Shown piece after piece: positions 18,583 to 27,778 of a stretch of DNA of 64,000 bases. Position 1 is the first letter of the stretch. Each line of letters starts with the position of its first letter. The position numbers and the translations under genes were made by a program. The notes under the pieces were generated by a model. It ran no database searches and was not told the origin of the DNA. It was given only the letters and a program-made list of their open reading frames with translations. Source of the stretch: Sorangium cellulosum So0157-2 (GTDB lineage Bacteria; Myxococcota_A; Polyangia; Polyangiales; Polyangiaceae); assembly GCF_000418325.1 (NCBI RefSeq), contig NC_021658.1:1-64000 (forward strand). Direction: 5' to 3'.

Positions 18583-21500
18583 ATGAACGACACGCACGAC
18601 AAGAGCAGCGGCGCGCCCGCGGACGCCCGCGACGGGACGACCGCGGCGGGCGAGACGACCGAGGGCGGCGTGGCGCCACGCGCCGCCGCGCCGGCGGACG
18701 AGGCGGCAGCGCGCGACGGCGCGGCCGGCGCGGACGAGGCGGCAGCGCGCGACGGCGCGGCCGGCGCGGACGAGGCGGCAGCGCGCGACGGCGCGGCCGG
18801 CGCGGACGAGGCGGCAGCGCGCGACGGCGCGGCCGGCGCGGACGAGGCGGCAGCGCGCGACGGCGCGGCCGGCGCGGACGAGGCGGCAGCGCGCGACGGC
18901 GCGGCCGGCGCGGACGAGGCGGCAGCGCGCGACGGCGCGGCCGGCGCGGACGAGGCCACGCCCGACGCCGACGAGGTGCGCCTCGTGCCGCAGGGCAACC
19001 CGCTCCGCTGGCGCGGCGCTGCCGTGTCCGCCGCGGGCGCCCTGCTCGCGTTCGTCGTGATGGCGCTCGCGCCTCAGCTTCGCTGGGGCGTCCCGCTCGG
19101 CGCGCTCGGGATCGCCGTCGCGACGCTCGGTCTGCTCGACCTGCTCGGCACGTTCGACGATCCGCCGGAGCGCGTCGCCGCGCGCGTCGGGATCCGGGAT
19201 CTGCTCGGCCCCCTTGCCCTGCTCGGGTCCGGGCTCGCCGCGTTCTTCGTCCTCGTCACGCTCAGCGTCGCGGGTTACCTCTCGCCGAGCTCCCTCGCGG
19301 GGGGCGGCGCGCCCACGCTGCTCTCGCTGGCGGTGCCCGCCGTCGCCGTCCCTGCCGCGTTCCTCACGGCCGTGGTCGGCGCGTTCCGGCTCGGCGAGCG
19401 CCTCGGCCCCTGCCGCGCCGACGAGACCGGCGCTCCGCGTCCCCTCAGCCGGCGGCACGGCTTCTGGCTCGTCGCCCTCGTCACGCTGCTCTACCTCCCC
19501 ATGCTCGGGAGCCACTCGCTCACCGACCCGTGGGAGACGCACTACGGCGAGGTCGCGCGCGAGATCCTGGCGAGGAACGACTGGATCTCCCTCTGGTGGG
19601 CGCAGGACGGCTGGTTCTGGTCGAAGCCGGTGCTCGACTTCTGGATGCAGGCGCTCGCCATGGCGGCCTTCGGCGTCCGCTACCGGTCGGGCGAGATGCT
19701 CTCGGCCGTGGCCGAGGGACGCACGCCGTGGCCCGAGTGGGCGGTCCGGCTGCCCATCTTCGCGCTGACGCTCGTCGCCGTTTACCTCCTCTACAAGGCC
19801 GTCTCGCGGATCTTCAGCCGCCGCGCGGGGCTGCTCGCGGGCGTCGTCCTCACCACCATGCCGCAGTGGTTCATGGTCTCCCACCAGACCATGACCGACA
19901 TGCCGTTCGTCGCGACGATGGCCGCGGCGATGGCGCTCCTCCTGCTCGGCATCCACACCGACGACGCGGAGGAGGCGCGCGTCTACGAGGTCGATCTCGG
20001 CGCGCTCAAGGTCGGCCTCTCGCTCTACCACCTCGTGCTCGGGGCGATCGTCGCCTGCGCGCTGCCGCAGCTCCTCTACCTGCTGTCGCGCCACGTCGAG
20101 ATCCACACGGCTCCCTTCGGCCTCCGCCTCCACGGCGACGTCTTCAGCTCCGGCTCGCCGGGCAACTGCGGGCTCCCCGGCAACGAGGCCTGCCGCGCGG
20201 TGCTGCCCGTGCTCCCCGGACTCCAGCCGGCGCTCCAGGCGATCATCTGGGCGCAGACGCTCGGGATCGTCCTGTACGCCAGCTGGGGCGAGCGGCGCGT
20301 CCAGCGGCTCCTCTTCCTCGCCGCGTGGTTCTTCGCCGCCCTCTCCACGATGGCCAAGGGGCCGGCCGGCTTCGGGCTCCCGGTGCTCTGCGCCCTCGGT
20401 TACGTCGTCGTCTCGCGCCGGTACCGCGACCTGCTCAAGATGGAGATCCCCGTCGGGCTGCTCGTGCTCGCGTGCGTCGCGCTCCCCTGGTTCGTCGCCA
20501 TGTACGCGCGGCACGGCCAGCCGTTCACCGACCGGCTCCTGTTCCACGACATGTTCAAGCGCGCCTTCACCCACGTGCACGACACCAACGAGGGCGACGA
20601 CGTGAGCTTCCGCTACTACGTGTGGCAGCTCGGCTACGCGACGTTCCCGTGGACGGGGCTCGTGCCCGCCTCGCTCGTGTGGTGGCTCCGGCGGCGCGAG
20701 GGCGGAGCCCCGGACGAGCCGGGCTCGGCCGAGGTCCGGAAGAGCGACGCCTCGGTGTTCCTGGCGATGTGGTTCCTCTTCGGCTTCGCGCTCTTCTCGC
20801 TGATGCTGACGAAGTTCCACCACTACATCCTGCCGGCCGTCCCGCCGGCGGCGATGCTCACGGGGATCCTGCTCGACGACATGCTGCGCCTGGAGGCCCG
20901 CGCGGGCGCGCTGCGCTCGGGCGCGGCCTCCGCGCCGGCGCGCGCGCTGGCGACGGTCGTCTATGAGCGCGCGATGCTCGGCGCCGTCGCCATCGGCGCC
21001 GCGCTCCTCGTCTTCTTCGTCGGGCGCGATCTCGCGATGGCGCGCGAGGGGCAGCCGAGCCAGGCCAGGCTGCTGCACCTGTTCACGTACAACTACAAGC
21101 GCCCTTGGCCGCAGTCGCTCGACTTCTCCGCGACCCTGTGGGCCTTCACCGCCGCGGCGGCCCTCGTGTGCTTGCTGCTGGTGGTCGCGCGCCTCCGCCG
21201 CCTCGCCCTCTACGCGCTCGCCGCGCTCGCGATCGCGTTCACGGCGTGGGGGCTCGACGTGTACTTCGTGCGGACGTCGCCCCACTGGGGCCAGCGCGAG
21301 ACCCTGCTCGCCTACGCGCGCGCGAGCCAGGAGATCCCAGGGCCGCTCGTCGCCTACCAGATGAACTGGAAGGGCGAGAACTTCTATGCCGGCAACAAGC
21401 TGGCCGCCTTCGTCTCGAGCGGGAAGAAGTTTCAGGACTACATCAACGAGCAGAAGAAGAAGGGCGTGAAGACCTTCTACTTCGTCACCGAGCACGGGCG

Positions 21501-21606
21501 CATCAACTCCCTGTCGAACGAGCTCGGCAACCCCCGTATCTTCGAGCGGCTCACGTCCATCGAGCTCAACAACAAGTTCCTCGTCGTCCGAGCGACCTTC
21601 GAGTGA
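18583..21606 (+). CDS. ArnT/PMT-type membrane glycosyltransferase with repeat-bearing N terminus
   Basis: A 1007-aa polytopic membrane protein of the dolichyl-phosphate-mannose/ArnT (GT39/GT83-like) superfamily, which moves a sugar from a polyprenyl carrier onto a protein or lipid at the periplasmic face. The first extracytoplasmic loop holds the acidic catalytic region DPWETHYGEVARE, followed by KPVLDFWMQ. About a dozen hydrophobic segments follow, then a soluble C-terminal domain. Before the first helix (about residue 145) lies a hydrophilic tail of seven exact 12-residue repeats beginning DEAAARDG. The acceptor is unknown. It stands alone; the candidate structured RNA follows 100 bp after its stop. 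Confidence 0.9.
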   Translation: MNDTHDKSSGAPADARDGTTAAGETTEGGVAPRAAAPADEAAARDGAAGADEAAARDGAAGADEAAARDGAAGADEAAARDGAAGADEAAARDGAAGADEAAARDGAAGADEAAARDGAAGADEATPDADEVRLVPQGNPLRWRGAAVSAAGALLAFVVMALAPQLRWGVPLGALGIAVATLGLLDLLGTFDDPPERVAARVGIRDLLGPLALLGSGLAAFFVLVTLSVAGYLSPSSLAGGGAPTLLSLAVPAVAVPAAFLTAVVGAFRLGERLGPCRADETGAPRPLSRRHGFWLVALVTLLYLPMLGSHSLTDPWETHYGEVAREILARNDWISLWWAQDGWFWSKPVLDFWMQALAMAAFGVRYRSGEMLSAVAEGRTPWPEWAVRLPIFALTLVAVYLLYKAVSRIFSRRAGLLAGVVLTTMPQWFMVSHQTMTDMPFVATMAAAMALLLLGIHTDDAEEARVYEVDLGALKVGLSLYHLVLGAIVACALPQLLYLLSRHVEIHTAPFGLRLHGDVFSSGSPGNCGLPGNEACRAVLPVLPGLQPALQAIIWAQTLGIVLYASWGERRVQRLLFLAAWFFAALSTMAKGPAGFGLPVLCALGYVVVSRRYRDLLKMEIPVGLLVLACVALPWFVAMYARHGQPFTDRLLFHDMFKRAFTHVHDTNEGDDVSFRYYVWQLGYATFPWTGLVPASLVWWLRRREGGAPDEPGSAEVRKSDASVFLAMWFLFGFALFSLMLTKFHHYILPAVPPAAMLTGILLDDMLRLEARAGALRSGAASAPARALATVVYERAMLGAVAIGAALLVFFVGRDLAMAREGQPSQARLLHLFTYNYKRPWPQSLDFSATLWAFTAAAALVCLLLVVARLRRLALYALAALAIAFTAWGLDVYFVRTSPHWGQRETLLAYARASQEIPGPLVAYQMNWKGENFYAGNKLAAFVSSGKKFQDYINEQKKKGVKTFYFVTEHGRINSLSNELGNPRIFERLTSIELNNKFLVVRATFE
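18697..18948. repeat. Seven identical 36-bp tandem repeats inside the glycosyltransferase gene
   Basis: Copies start at 18697, 18733, 18769, 18805, 18841, 18877 and 18913, with a partial eighth at 18949. They appear identical base for base. The 36-bp unit preserves frame (12 codons), so copy number can change without a frameshift. Perfect identity points to recent expansion or conversion. Confidence 0.95.
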
Positions 21607-21703
21607 CCGAACAGCGACCGAGGGCCTTTATCTCACCTCCGCTGTCCGGATGTGAGGCTGTACGCCCGCTCCCATCCGCGGAACGCGGTTGTAGATTTAC
21701 GAG

Positions 21704-21791
21704 AGCACTTGGACGTCGCGGAATCCCTTGCAGCTATGTCCGTGCGGTAACGCAAGGGCGCAAGACAGGTCCTGCGCGGACGTCCTAAGTG
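21704..21791 (+). ncRNA. Candidate structured RNA element upstream of nothing on its strand
   Basis: Within the gene-free gap 21607-21942 a closing stem pairs 21706-21717 with 21779-21791 (12 bp, one bulged T at 21786). Inside are two further helices: 21726-21731 with 21752-21757, and 21758-21762 with 21773-21777. The parts fit a three-way junction. A -10-like TAGATT at 21692-21697 would start transcription near 21704, right at the stem base. No protein is encoded there. It matches no RNA class I recognise. It could equally be a terminator-proximal structure of the glycosyltransferase mRNA. Conservation is untested. Confidence 0.35.
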
Positions 21792-21942
21792 TCCGAATTC
21801 ACTCCGGGAAGGCCCAGGCACGCCTCCTGCTCTCTCCGGAGCCGAGCGTCGCGGCGGAGACCTTCCCCCCCCAGGTCCGCCGCGGCGCTCTTTCTTTGCG
21901 CCGTCGAGCGCGGAGCTCGCCGCACGCCGTGCGATCGGCTCC

Positions 21943-23628
21943 TCAGTCGGCGGCGCTCGTCGGTGCAGCTTGCAACGCAGCGAAATATCGATCCAGCGCG
22001 TCCAGGAGACCTGCTGTGGTGCTCACCTCCGCGGTCACGCCGACCCGGAGCCCCCATTTCTCGGCGGTCGCGGTCGTGATCGGGCCGATGCTCGCGAGGA
22101 GCACGCGGTCGAGGCGCGACGCGGCGCCCTCGCCGAGGAGAGCGCAGAGGCTGTCGACGGTGCTGCTCGACGTGAGCAGCACGACGTCGATCTCGCCCGC
22201 CGAGAGCGCCCGGAGCAGCTGCTCGCGGCGCTCGCTCGAGGCGGGGCGGGTCTCGTAGACGGGCACGACGTCCACCTCGCAGCCGGCGGCGCGGAGCCGC
22301 TCGGGGAGCACCTCGCGGGCGACGAGCGCGCGCGCGAGCAGGACGCGGACCGGGGAGCGCGCCGCCCTGCGCTCGGCCAGCGCGGGATCGGCGAGGATGG
22401 CCTCCGCGAGCTCCTCGCCGCGGAACTCCTTCGGGACGATGTCGGCGCGGACGCCGCGCGCGGCGAGCGCAGCGGCCGTCCCGACCCCGATCGCGGCGAG
22501 GCGGGCCGAGCCGAAGGCGCGCGCGTCCAGGCCGAGCCGATCCAGCTCCTCGAAGAAGCGCGAGACCCCGTTCTCGCTCGTGAACACGACGGCGTGGTAC
22601 CCGGAGAGCCCGCGGACCGCCGCGGTGACGCGCGCAGGGTCGGGCGGCGGGTGGATCTCGATGGTCGCGAGCTCCACCGCCTCGCCGCCGCGGAGGCGGA
22701 TGAGCCGCGACGTCGAGCGCGCCTGGTGCCGCGGCCGCGTCACGAGCACGCGCTTGCCGAACAGCGGCTTCCGGTCGAACCAGCGCAGCGCGTCCCTGAG
22801 GCCGGTGACGGCGCCGACGACGATGACCGCGGGGCTCTGGAGCCCCGCCTCCCGGGCGCGGCGGGGCAGCTCGTCGAGGCGGCTCGAGACGACGCGCTGG
22901 TCGGCCCGCGTGCCCCACTGGATGGCCGCCGCCGGCGTCGCAGGATCGCGGCGACCCGGCCCCATCAGCCCCGCGATCACCGCGTCGAGGGCCTGCATGC
23001 CCATCAGGACGCAGATGGTCCCGCGGACCGAGGCGAGCTCGCTCCAGTCGAACGCCTTGCCCGCCCGGGTGACGCCGCTGACGATCATCACGCTGGAGGC
23101 GATGTGCCGGTGCGTCAGCGAGATGCCGGCGTAGGCCGTCGCGCCGAGCGGAGAGCAGACGCCCGGCACCACCTCGAACGGCACCCCGGCCCGCGCGAGC
23201 GCCTCCGCCTCCTCCGAGCCGCGCCCGAAGAGGAACGGATCGCCGCCCTTCAGGCGGACGACGCTGCGGCCCGCGAGCCCGAGCGCGACGAGCTCCGCGT
23301 CGATCTCCGCCTGCTTCGCGTCCTTCACGACCCGATCGCCGCCGCGCTTGCCGACCGAGCGCACCTCGGCGCCCTCGCGCACGCCGTCCAAGAGCGCCGG
23401 GTGGACCAGCTCGTCGTGCAGCACGACGTCGGCCGTGGCGAGGAGCTCCGCGCCGCGCAGCGTGAAGAGCCCCGGGTCGCCCGGGCCCGCGCCGACCAGG
23501 TACACGACGCCCGGCCTGGCAGCGCCCGGCCCCCCGCCCGCGGCCCGCAGCGCCGCCGCGCCATGGCCCTCGTCATCGTCGCGCCTTGGAAGCACCGTCA
23601 AACTCCCGTCGTTCTGTCGTTCACTCAT
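21943..23628 (-). CDS. cobA-hemD: Uroporphyrinogen-III C-methyltransferase fused to uroporphyrinogen-III synthase
   Basis: A 561-aa two-step tetrapyrrole enzyme. Residues 40-290 are the SAM-dependent methyltransferase (SUMT/CobA) that makes precorrin-2: GAGPGDPGLFTLRG, VRLKGGDPFLFGRG, VVPGVCSPLGA and the AYAGISLTHR segment. Residues 300-555 are HemD, which closes hydroxymethylbilane to uroporphyrinogen III, with VLVTRPRHQA, VFTSENGVSRFF and the later LLTSSSTV. The fusion is seen in various bacteria and joins the last common step to the sirohaem/cobalamin branch. It is divergent from the GYF_2 gene, and hemB lies 0.7 kb beyond, making a small tetrapyrrole locus. No riboswitch was seen upstream. 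Confidence 0.95.
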   Translation of the reverse strand: MSERQNDGSLTVLPRRDDDEGHGAAALRAAGGGPGAARPGVVYLVGAGPGDPGLFTLRGAELLATADVVLHDELVHPALLDGVREGAEVRSVGKRGGDRVVKDAKQAEIDAELVALGLAGRSVVRLKGGDPFLFGRGSEEAEALARAGVPFEVVPGVCSPLGATAYAGISLTHRHIASSVMIVSGVTRAGKAFDWSELASVRGTICVLMGMQALDAVIAGLMGPGRRDPATPAAAIQWGTRADQRVVSSRLDELPRRAREAGLQSPAVIVVGAVTGLRDALRWFDRKPLFGKRVLVTRPRHQARSTSRLIRLRGGEAVELATIEIHPPPDPARVTAAVRGLSGYHAVVFTSENGVSRFFEELDRLGLDARAFGSARLAAIGVGTAAALAARGVRADIVPKEFRGEELAEAILADPALAERRAARSPVRVLLARALVAREVLPERLRAAGCEVDVVPVYETRPASSERREQLLRALSAGEIDVVLLTSSSTVDSLCALLGEGAASRLDRVLLASIGPITTATAEKWGLRVGVTAEVSTTAGLLDALDRYFAALQAAPTSAAD

Positions 23629-23665
23629 GGCAGACGTTGATTGTCATAGCGAATCTGCAGTGATG

Positions 23666-23693
23666 TTGACTCGGTGCGTTAAGGGTATAGAAT
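23666..23693 (+). promoter_or_regulatory. Promoter of the GYF_2 gene
   Basis: TTGACT (23666-23671), a 16-bp spacer and TAGAAT (23688-23693) each match the sigma-70 consensus at five of six positions. The start codon is 45 bp downstream. The surrounding 110-bp gap is noticeably A+T-richer than the genes. Confidence 0.65.
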
Positions 23694-23738
23694 CGCACCG
23701 GTTCGATTCAACGTCCGGCGGTTTCTGGAGTCCATTCA

Positions 23739-24122
23739 ATGAGATCTGTGAAACTGTCCCAGGAGCTGCGGAGCTCGGAGCGCGGCTTTACGGACCGATG
23801 GTACGTGACCAACGGGGAGCGATCGGTCGGCCCGGTCAGGCTCGACCAGCTCGCGCGCGGCATCGAGAACGGAGCCGTCCCGCTCGATAGCTTCGTCCGC
23901 AATGAAGCATGGACCGTGTGGTGCCCGCTGTCCGACATTGCAATGGTCACGGTCGCCGCCACGGAGACGCCTGCGGAGCAGCCGGACGAGGCCTCGGCGC
24001 TGGGCGCGGACGACGACGATACGGTGCCGCTGTCGTCCCAGCAGAAGCCCTCTCCGGTGACCCCGCCGCGTCCGGGGCCGTCGGTGCGCCAGACCGTGCG
24101 CCCTGGGGCGGCCCAGCGCTGA
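23739..24122 (+). CDS. Small GYF_2-domain protein
   Basis: A 127-aa soluble protein. Residues 21-70 match the GYF_2 (DUF4339-like) fold: WYVTNG, then VGPVRLDQLARGIENG and a closing Trp-rich WTVWCPL. Such domains bind proline-rich partners or act as adaptors, and are frequent in myxobacteria. The remaining 55 residues are acidic then Pro/Arg-rich and probably disordered. It has a strong promoter and a CTGGAG ribosome site 10 nt before the ATG. It sits between cobA-hemD and hemB, but nothing links it to tetrapyrroles beyond position. Confidence 0.75.
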   Translation: MRSVKLSQELRSSERGFTDRWYVTNGERSVGPVRLDQLARGIENGAVPLDSFVRNEAWTVWCPLSDIAMVTVAATETPAEQPDEASALGADDDDTVPLSSQQKPSPVTPPRPGPSVRQTVRPGAAQR

Positions 24123-24285
24123 GCGATGTCCGCGCGCGGCGGGGCAGGCGCGGCCGGCAGATAGGGAAGTGGAGGGCCGGTCTCATGCGGGCGGTTTCGG
24201 GCGAACACTAACCGATTCCAGCGGTCGGGCGATCCACGGATCGCGCGCGGCGAGGCCGGAGCGGTCCCCGCGGGCGAAGGGCTGC

Positions 24286-24291
24286 TATGCT
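24286..24291 (+). promoter_or_regulatory. Putative -10 of hemB (possible leaderless mRNA)
   Basis: TATGCT, preceded by TG in the extended -10 position, ends 8 nt before the hemB GTG. Transcription starting at the usual distance would begin at or next to the start codon. No -35 is recognised. Confidence 0.35.
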
Positions 24292-24299
24292 CCGCCGCC

Positions 24300-25283
24300 G
24301 TGTTCCCCACGAAGCGACCGCGCCGGCTCCGCCGCACGCCCGCCCTCCGCGCCCTGGTGCGGGAGACGTCCCTGAACCCGGGGGATTTCATCCTCCCCCT
24401 CTTCTTCAACGAGGCGCTCGACGCGCCGCGCCCGGTCGGGACGATGCCGGGCGTCTCGCAGCTGCCCGTGAGCGCCGCGGCGGCGCAGGCGCGGCTCTGC
24501 AAGGAGCACGGCATCGGCGGGACGATCCTGTTCGGGCTGCCGCGCACCAAGGACGCGTCGGGCTCGAGCGCCTACGACCCCGACGGCCCGGTCCCGCGCG
24601 CCGTGAAGGCGATGAAGGACGCGGTGCCGGAGCTGCTCGTGATCACCGACGTGTGCGTCGACGAGTACACCGATCACGGCCACTGCGGCCTGCTCCGGCA
24701 GGACGCGTCCGGCGCGGTGGACGTCGACAACGACGCGACGCTGGAGGTGCTCGCGCGGGCGGCGGTGGTCCACGCCAAGGCGGGGGCCGACGTGGTCGCG
24801 CCGAGCGACATGATGGACGGCCGCGTCGCCGCCATCCGGCGCGCGCTCGACGCCGAGTCGCTGACGGGGACGGCGCTCCTCTCCTACGCCGTGAAGTATG
24901 CGTCCGGCTTCTACGGGCCGTTCCGCGAGGCGGCGGACTGCGCGCCCCAGTTCGGCGACCGAGCGGGCTACCAGATGGATCCCGGGAACGCGCGCGAGGG
25001 CCTGCGCGAGGCGGCGCTCGACGAGGAGGAGGGGGCCGACATGCTCATGGTGAAGCCCGCGCTCGCGTACCTCGACGTCATCGCGCGCGTCCGCGAGGCG
25101 ACGACGCTGCCGCTCGGCGCCTACAACGTCAGCGGCGAGTACGCGATGATCAAGGCCGCCGCCGAGCGCGGCATGATCGACGAGAAGCGGGCGGTGCTCG
25201 AGCTGCTCACGTCGATCCGGCGCGCCGGGGCCGATTTCATCCTCACCTACCACGCGCTCGACGCCGCGCGCTGGCTCGGCTGA
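24300..25283 (+). CDS. hemB: Porphobilinogen synthase (delta-aminolaevulinic acid dehydratase)
   Basis: Condenses two 5-aminolaevulinate molecules into porphobilinogen. The 327-residue protein has the family's normal length and both Schiff-base lysines, in [17 protein letters not shown] and [10 protein letters not shown]. The metal site reads [14 protein letters not shown]: the first and third zinc Cys are present and the middle one is Asp, a mixed type known in other bacteria. The start is the GTG at 24300, fixed by the conserved N terminus ([16 protein letters not shown]). A lipoprotein gene follows after 3 bp. Confidence 0.97.
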   Translation: MFPTKRPRRLRRTPALRALVRETSLNPGDFILPLFFNEALDAPRPVGTMPGVSQLPVSAAAAQARLCKEHGIGGTILFGLPRTKDASGSSAYDPDGPVPRAVKAMKDAVPELLVITDVCVDEYTDHGHCGLLRQDASGAVDVDNDATLEVLARAAVVHAKAGADVVAPSDMMDGRVAAIRRALDAESLTGTALLSYAVKYASGFYGPFREAADCAPQFGDRAGYQMDPGNAREGLREAALDEEEGADMLMVKPALAYLDVIARVREATTLPLGAYNVSGEYAMIKAAAERGMIDEKRAVLELLTSIRRAGADFILTYHALDAARWLG

Positions 25284-25286
25284 GCC

Positions 25287-25829
25287 ATGCGGAGCCAGGG
25301 AGCGGGCACGGGGGCTGCGCGGCGCTCGGGGTGGGCCGCCGCCTGTGCGGTGGGCGCGGCGGCCGCCCTCGCCGCGGGCTGCGCGCCGAGCCGGTGCGAC
25401 CGATCCGAGAGCGCGAACCCGCCCGTCGAGTTCACCGAGGCCACGCCGGCGGGGGGCATCTACGAGACGTCGGCGCCGGACGGCGAGCTCCTCTATTTCC
25501 CGGGCGGCATGCGGTACGCGCTCAGGCACGGCCTCGGCGCGCGGCCGCGATGGCATCAGGTGTACCTGTCGTTCGAGAGCGACGGCACGAGGCGCGGCGG
25601 CACGCTGGCGCACGCGGCGGGCAACCAGGCCGAGGTGACGTGCGTGGACGATCAGCACCTGATCGTGATGAACGACAGCTGCTCCGAGTACTGGCTGCGG
25701 GTGGTCGCCGGAGGCGCGGACGTCGCCGACGAGGGCGCCGCCGGAGGTGAAGACGGCGCCGACGAGGGCGCGGCGAGCGCCGCCGGCAAGTGCTACGGCG
25801 ACGACGATCCGACGCCCGCCGATCCCTAG
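25287..25829 (+). CDS. Small predicted lipoprotein
   Basis: A 180-aa protein beginning with a twin-Arg/Gly stretch, a hydrophobic Ala-rich core and the lipobox LAAGC near residue 33. The mature domain (about residues 45-145) contains four further Cys and no family I recognise. The C terminus is an Asp/Glu/Ala/Gly-rich tail. It starts 3 bp after hemB, so it is likely co-transcribed, though no haem link is evident. Its 3' end overlaps the convergent ABC gene by 4 bp. Confidence 0.7.
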   Translation: MRSQGAGTGAARRSGWAAACAVGAAAALAAGCAPSRCDRSESANPPVEFTEATPAGGIYETSAPDGELLYFPGGMRYALRHGLGARPRWHQVYLSFESDGTRRGGTLAHAAGNQAEVTCVDDQHLIVMNDSCSEYWLRVVAGGADVADEGAAGGEDGADEGAASAAGKCYGDDDPTPADP

Positions 25830-27778
25830 GCGTGCGCCGCCGCCTGCCGGGCGAACTGGAGCCGGTACAGCTTGCTGTAGACGCCGCCGGCGGCGAGCAG
25901 GTCCTCGTGCGTGCCCTGCTCGACGACGCAGCCCTTGTGGAAGACGACGATGCGATCGACGGCGCGGATCGTCGAGAGGCGGTGCGCGATGATCAGCGCG
26001 GTGCGCCCCTCCATGGCGCCCTCGAGCGCGCGTTGCAGGCGCGCCTCGGTGTCGCTGTCGACGTTGGCCGTGGCCTCGTCCAGGATGAGGAGCGGCGGAT
26101 CGCGGTAGAGGGCGCGGGCGAAGGCGATCAGCTGGCGCTCGCCGGCGCTGAAATTGCTGCCGCGCTCGAGCACCGGGGCGTCGAGGCCGCCCTCGCGGCG
26201 CTCGAACAGATCGAGCGCGCCGATGCGGTTCAGCGCGTTCACCACCTTCGCGCGATCCGGGATCGCGTCGCCGGCCGCGATGTTCGTGAGCACCGTGCCG
26301 GGGAACAGGAACACGTCCTGCGGGACGACGGCGAACTTGCGGCGCAGCTCGTCGCGCGCGTATGCGCGGACGTCGCGGCCGAAGACCCGCACGGTGCCGT
26401 CCTCCACGTCGTAGAGGCGGAGCAGCAGCGACGCCACGGTGCTCTTGCCGGCGCCGGTCGCGCCGACCAGCGCGACCTTCTCGCCGCTCCTCGCGGCGAT
26501 CGAGACCTGCCGCAGCACGGGCGCGCCCGGCTTGTAGCCGAACACGACGTTGTCGAGCTCGAACGCGACGCCCTCGTCCGCGGCCTTCGCCGCGTCGGTA
26601 CAGCTCGCCGTCGCCGTCGCGTCCTCGTCCTTGTTGTCGAGCAGCTCGAAGATGCGCTCCGCGCCGGCCATCGCGGACTGCAGCAGCGTGTACCGGGCCG
26701 AGAGATCGCGGATCGGGACGAAGAACATGTCGATGTAGGCGACGAAGGCGAACAGCGTCCCGAACGAGATCTCCTCCTTGAAGCTCTTCACGCCCGCGTA
26801 CCAGAGCACCGCGGCGATGCAGACGCTCGAGACCATCTCGATGGCGGCGTCGAGCGTCGCGTCGAGCACGATGGAGCGGTTGTTCGCGTTGCGGTAGGCG
26901 GCGTTGATCTCGTCGAACTCCTCGGCCGAGCGCTCCTCCCTGGCGTAGGCCTGCACGACGGCCATGCCGGAGACCTGCTCGTTGAGGTACGCGTTCATCC
27001 GGGCCGTCTTCGCGCGCACCTCCCGGAAGGCGTCGCGGATCCGGCGCCGCGTCCAGTTGACGCCGAGCGCGACGGGGGGCACCGCCGCGAAGGCGAGCAG
27101 CGACATGCGCCAGTCGAGCGACACCATCACCACGATGATGACGGCGAGGCGGAGCAGGTCGCCGAACGCGTTGAGCGCGCCCGACGCGAACATCTCGCCG
27201 ATGGCGTCCACGTCGTTCGTCACCCGCGTGACGAGCCGGCCCACCGGCGTGCGATCGAAGAACCCGAGGCGCCGGGTGTGCAAGAACCCGAAGACGCGCG
27301 CGCGCAGGTCGGCCATGGCGCGCGCGCCGGCGAGCTGCATCAGGTAGAGCTGCGGGAACGCGAGCGACTGCTCCGCGAGCATGACGCCCGTGAGCAAGAA
27401 GCCGTTGCGCGTGAGGCGATCGAGCCCGCCGGGCGCGTCGAAGGCGTCGAGCGCGTCGCGCATGATGAGCGGGCGGAGCAGCGCCAAGAGGGCGGTGACG
27501 ATGAGCAGCGAGAGCGAGAGCGCGAGGTGCTTGCCCTGCGGGCGCACGAACGGCCACAGCCGCAGCAGCATGCGCGCGTCGTACGCCTCGCCGAGCTGCG
27601 CCTCCTCGTGGAAGCGGCTCAGCACGTCCTCGGTGCGGCTCGCCTTCTTCGCCGCGCGGCCCCTGCTCGCCGAGGACGGCGCCGGCCGCCGCGGGCTCGC
27701 GCCCGCCTCTCCAGCGGCCGTGGCGCCGCTTGGTTTCGCCTGCACCGTCGCGCTTTCTCCTGAGCCTGGCTGCGTCAC
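25826..27778 (-). CDS. ABC exporter half-transporter, catalytically competent subunit
   Basis: A 650-aa type IV ABC exporter half: about 90 residues of Pro/Ala/Ser-rich tail, six membrane helices (about 85-360), then the ATPase with Walker A GATGAGKST, signature FSAGE (a variant of LSGGQ), Walker B with catalytic Glu in LILDEATANVDSDTE and switch His in IIAHRLST. The GTG start at 27778 overlaps the stop of the upstream transporter as GTGA, so the two are translationally coupled and almost certainly form a heterodimer. The substrate is unknown; the pair resembles MdlAB/BmrCD-type multidrug or lipid exporters. Confidence 0.92.
   Translation of the reverse strand: MTQPGSGESATVQAKPSGATAAGEAGASPRRPAPSSASRGRAAKKASRTEDVLSRFHEEAQLGEAYDARMLLRLWPFVRPQGKHLALSLSLLIVTALLALLRPLIMRDALDAFDAPGGLDRLTRNGFLLTGVMLAEQSLAFPQLYLMQLAGARAMADLRARVFGFLHTRRLGFFDRTPVGRLVTRVTNDVDAIGEMFASGALNAFGDLLRLAVIIVVMVSLDWRMSLLAFAAVPPVALGVNWTRRRIRDAFREVRAKTARMNAYLNEQVSGMAVVQAYAREERSAEEFDEINAAYRNANNRSIVLDATLDAAIEMVSSVCIAAVLWYAGVKSFKEEISFGTLFAFVAYIDMFFVPIRDLSARYTLLQSAMAGAERIFELLDNKDEDATATASCTDAAKAADEGVAFELDNVVFGYKPGAPVLRQVSIAARSGEKVALVGATGAGKSTVASLLLRLYDVEDGTVRVFGRDVRAYARDELRRKFAVVPQDVFLFPGTVLTNIAAGDAIPDRAKVVNALNRIGALDLFERREGGLDAPVLERGSNFSAGERQLIAFARALYRDPPLLILDEATANVDSDTEARLQRALEGAMEGRTALIIAHRLSTIRAVDRIVVFHKGCVVEQGTHEDLLAAGGVYSKLYRLQFARQAAAHA

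Noticed and set aside
18328..21495. A 1055-codon open frame antisense to the glycosyltransferase
   Set aside because: It is open only because of composition and the 36-bp repeats; the plus strand encodes a real membrane glycosyltransferase.
21607..21942. GEMM (c-di-GMP) or cobalamin riboswitch in front of cobA-hemD
   Set aside because: The element is downstream of, not upstream of, cobA-hemD, and the conserved loop sequences of both classes are absent.
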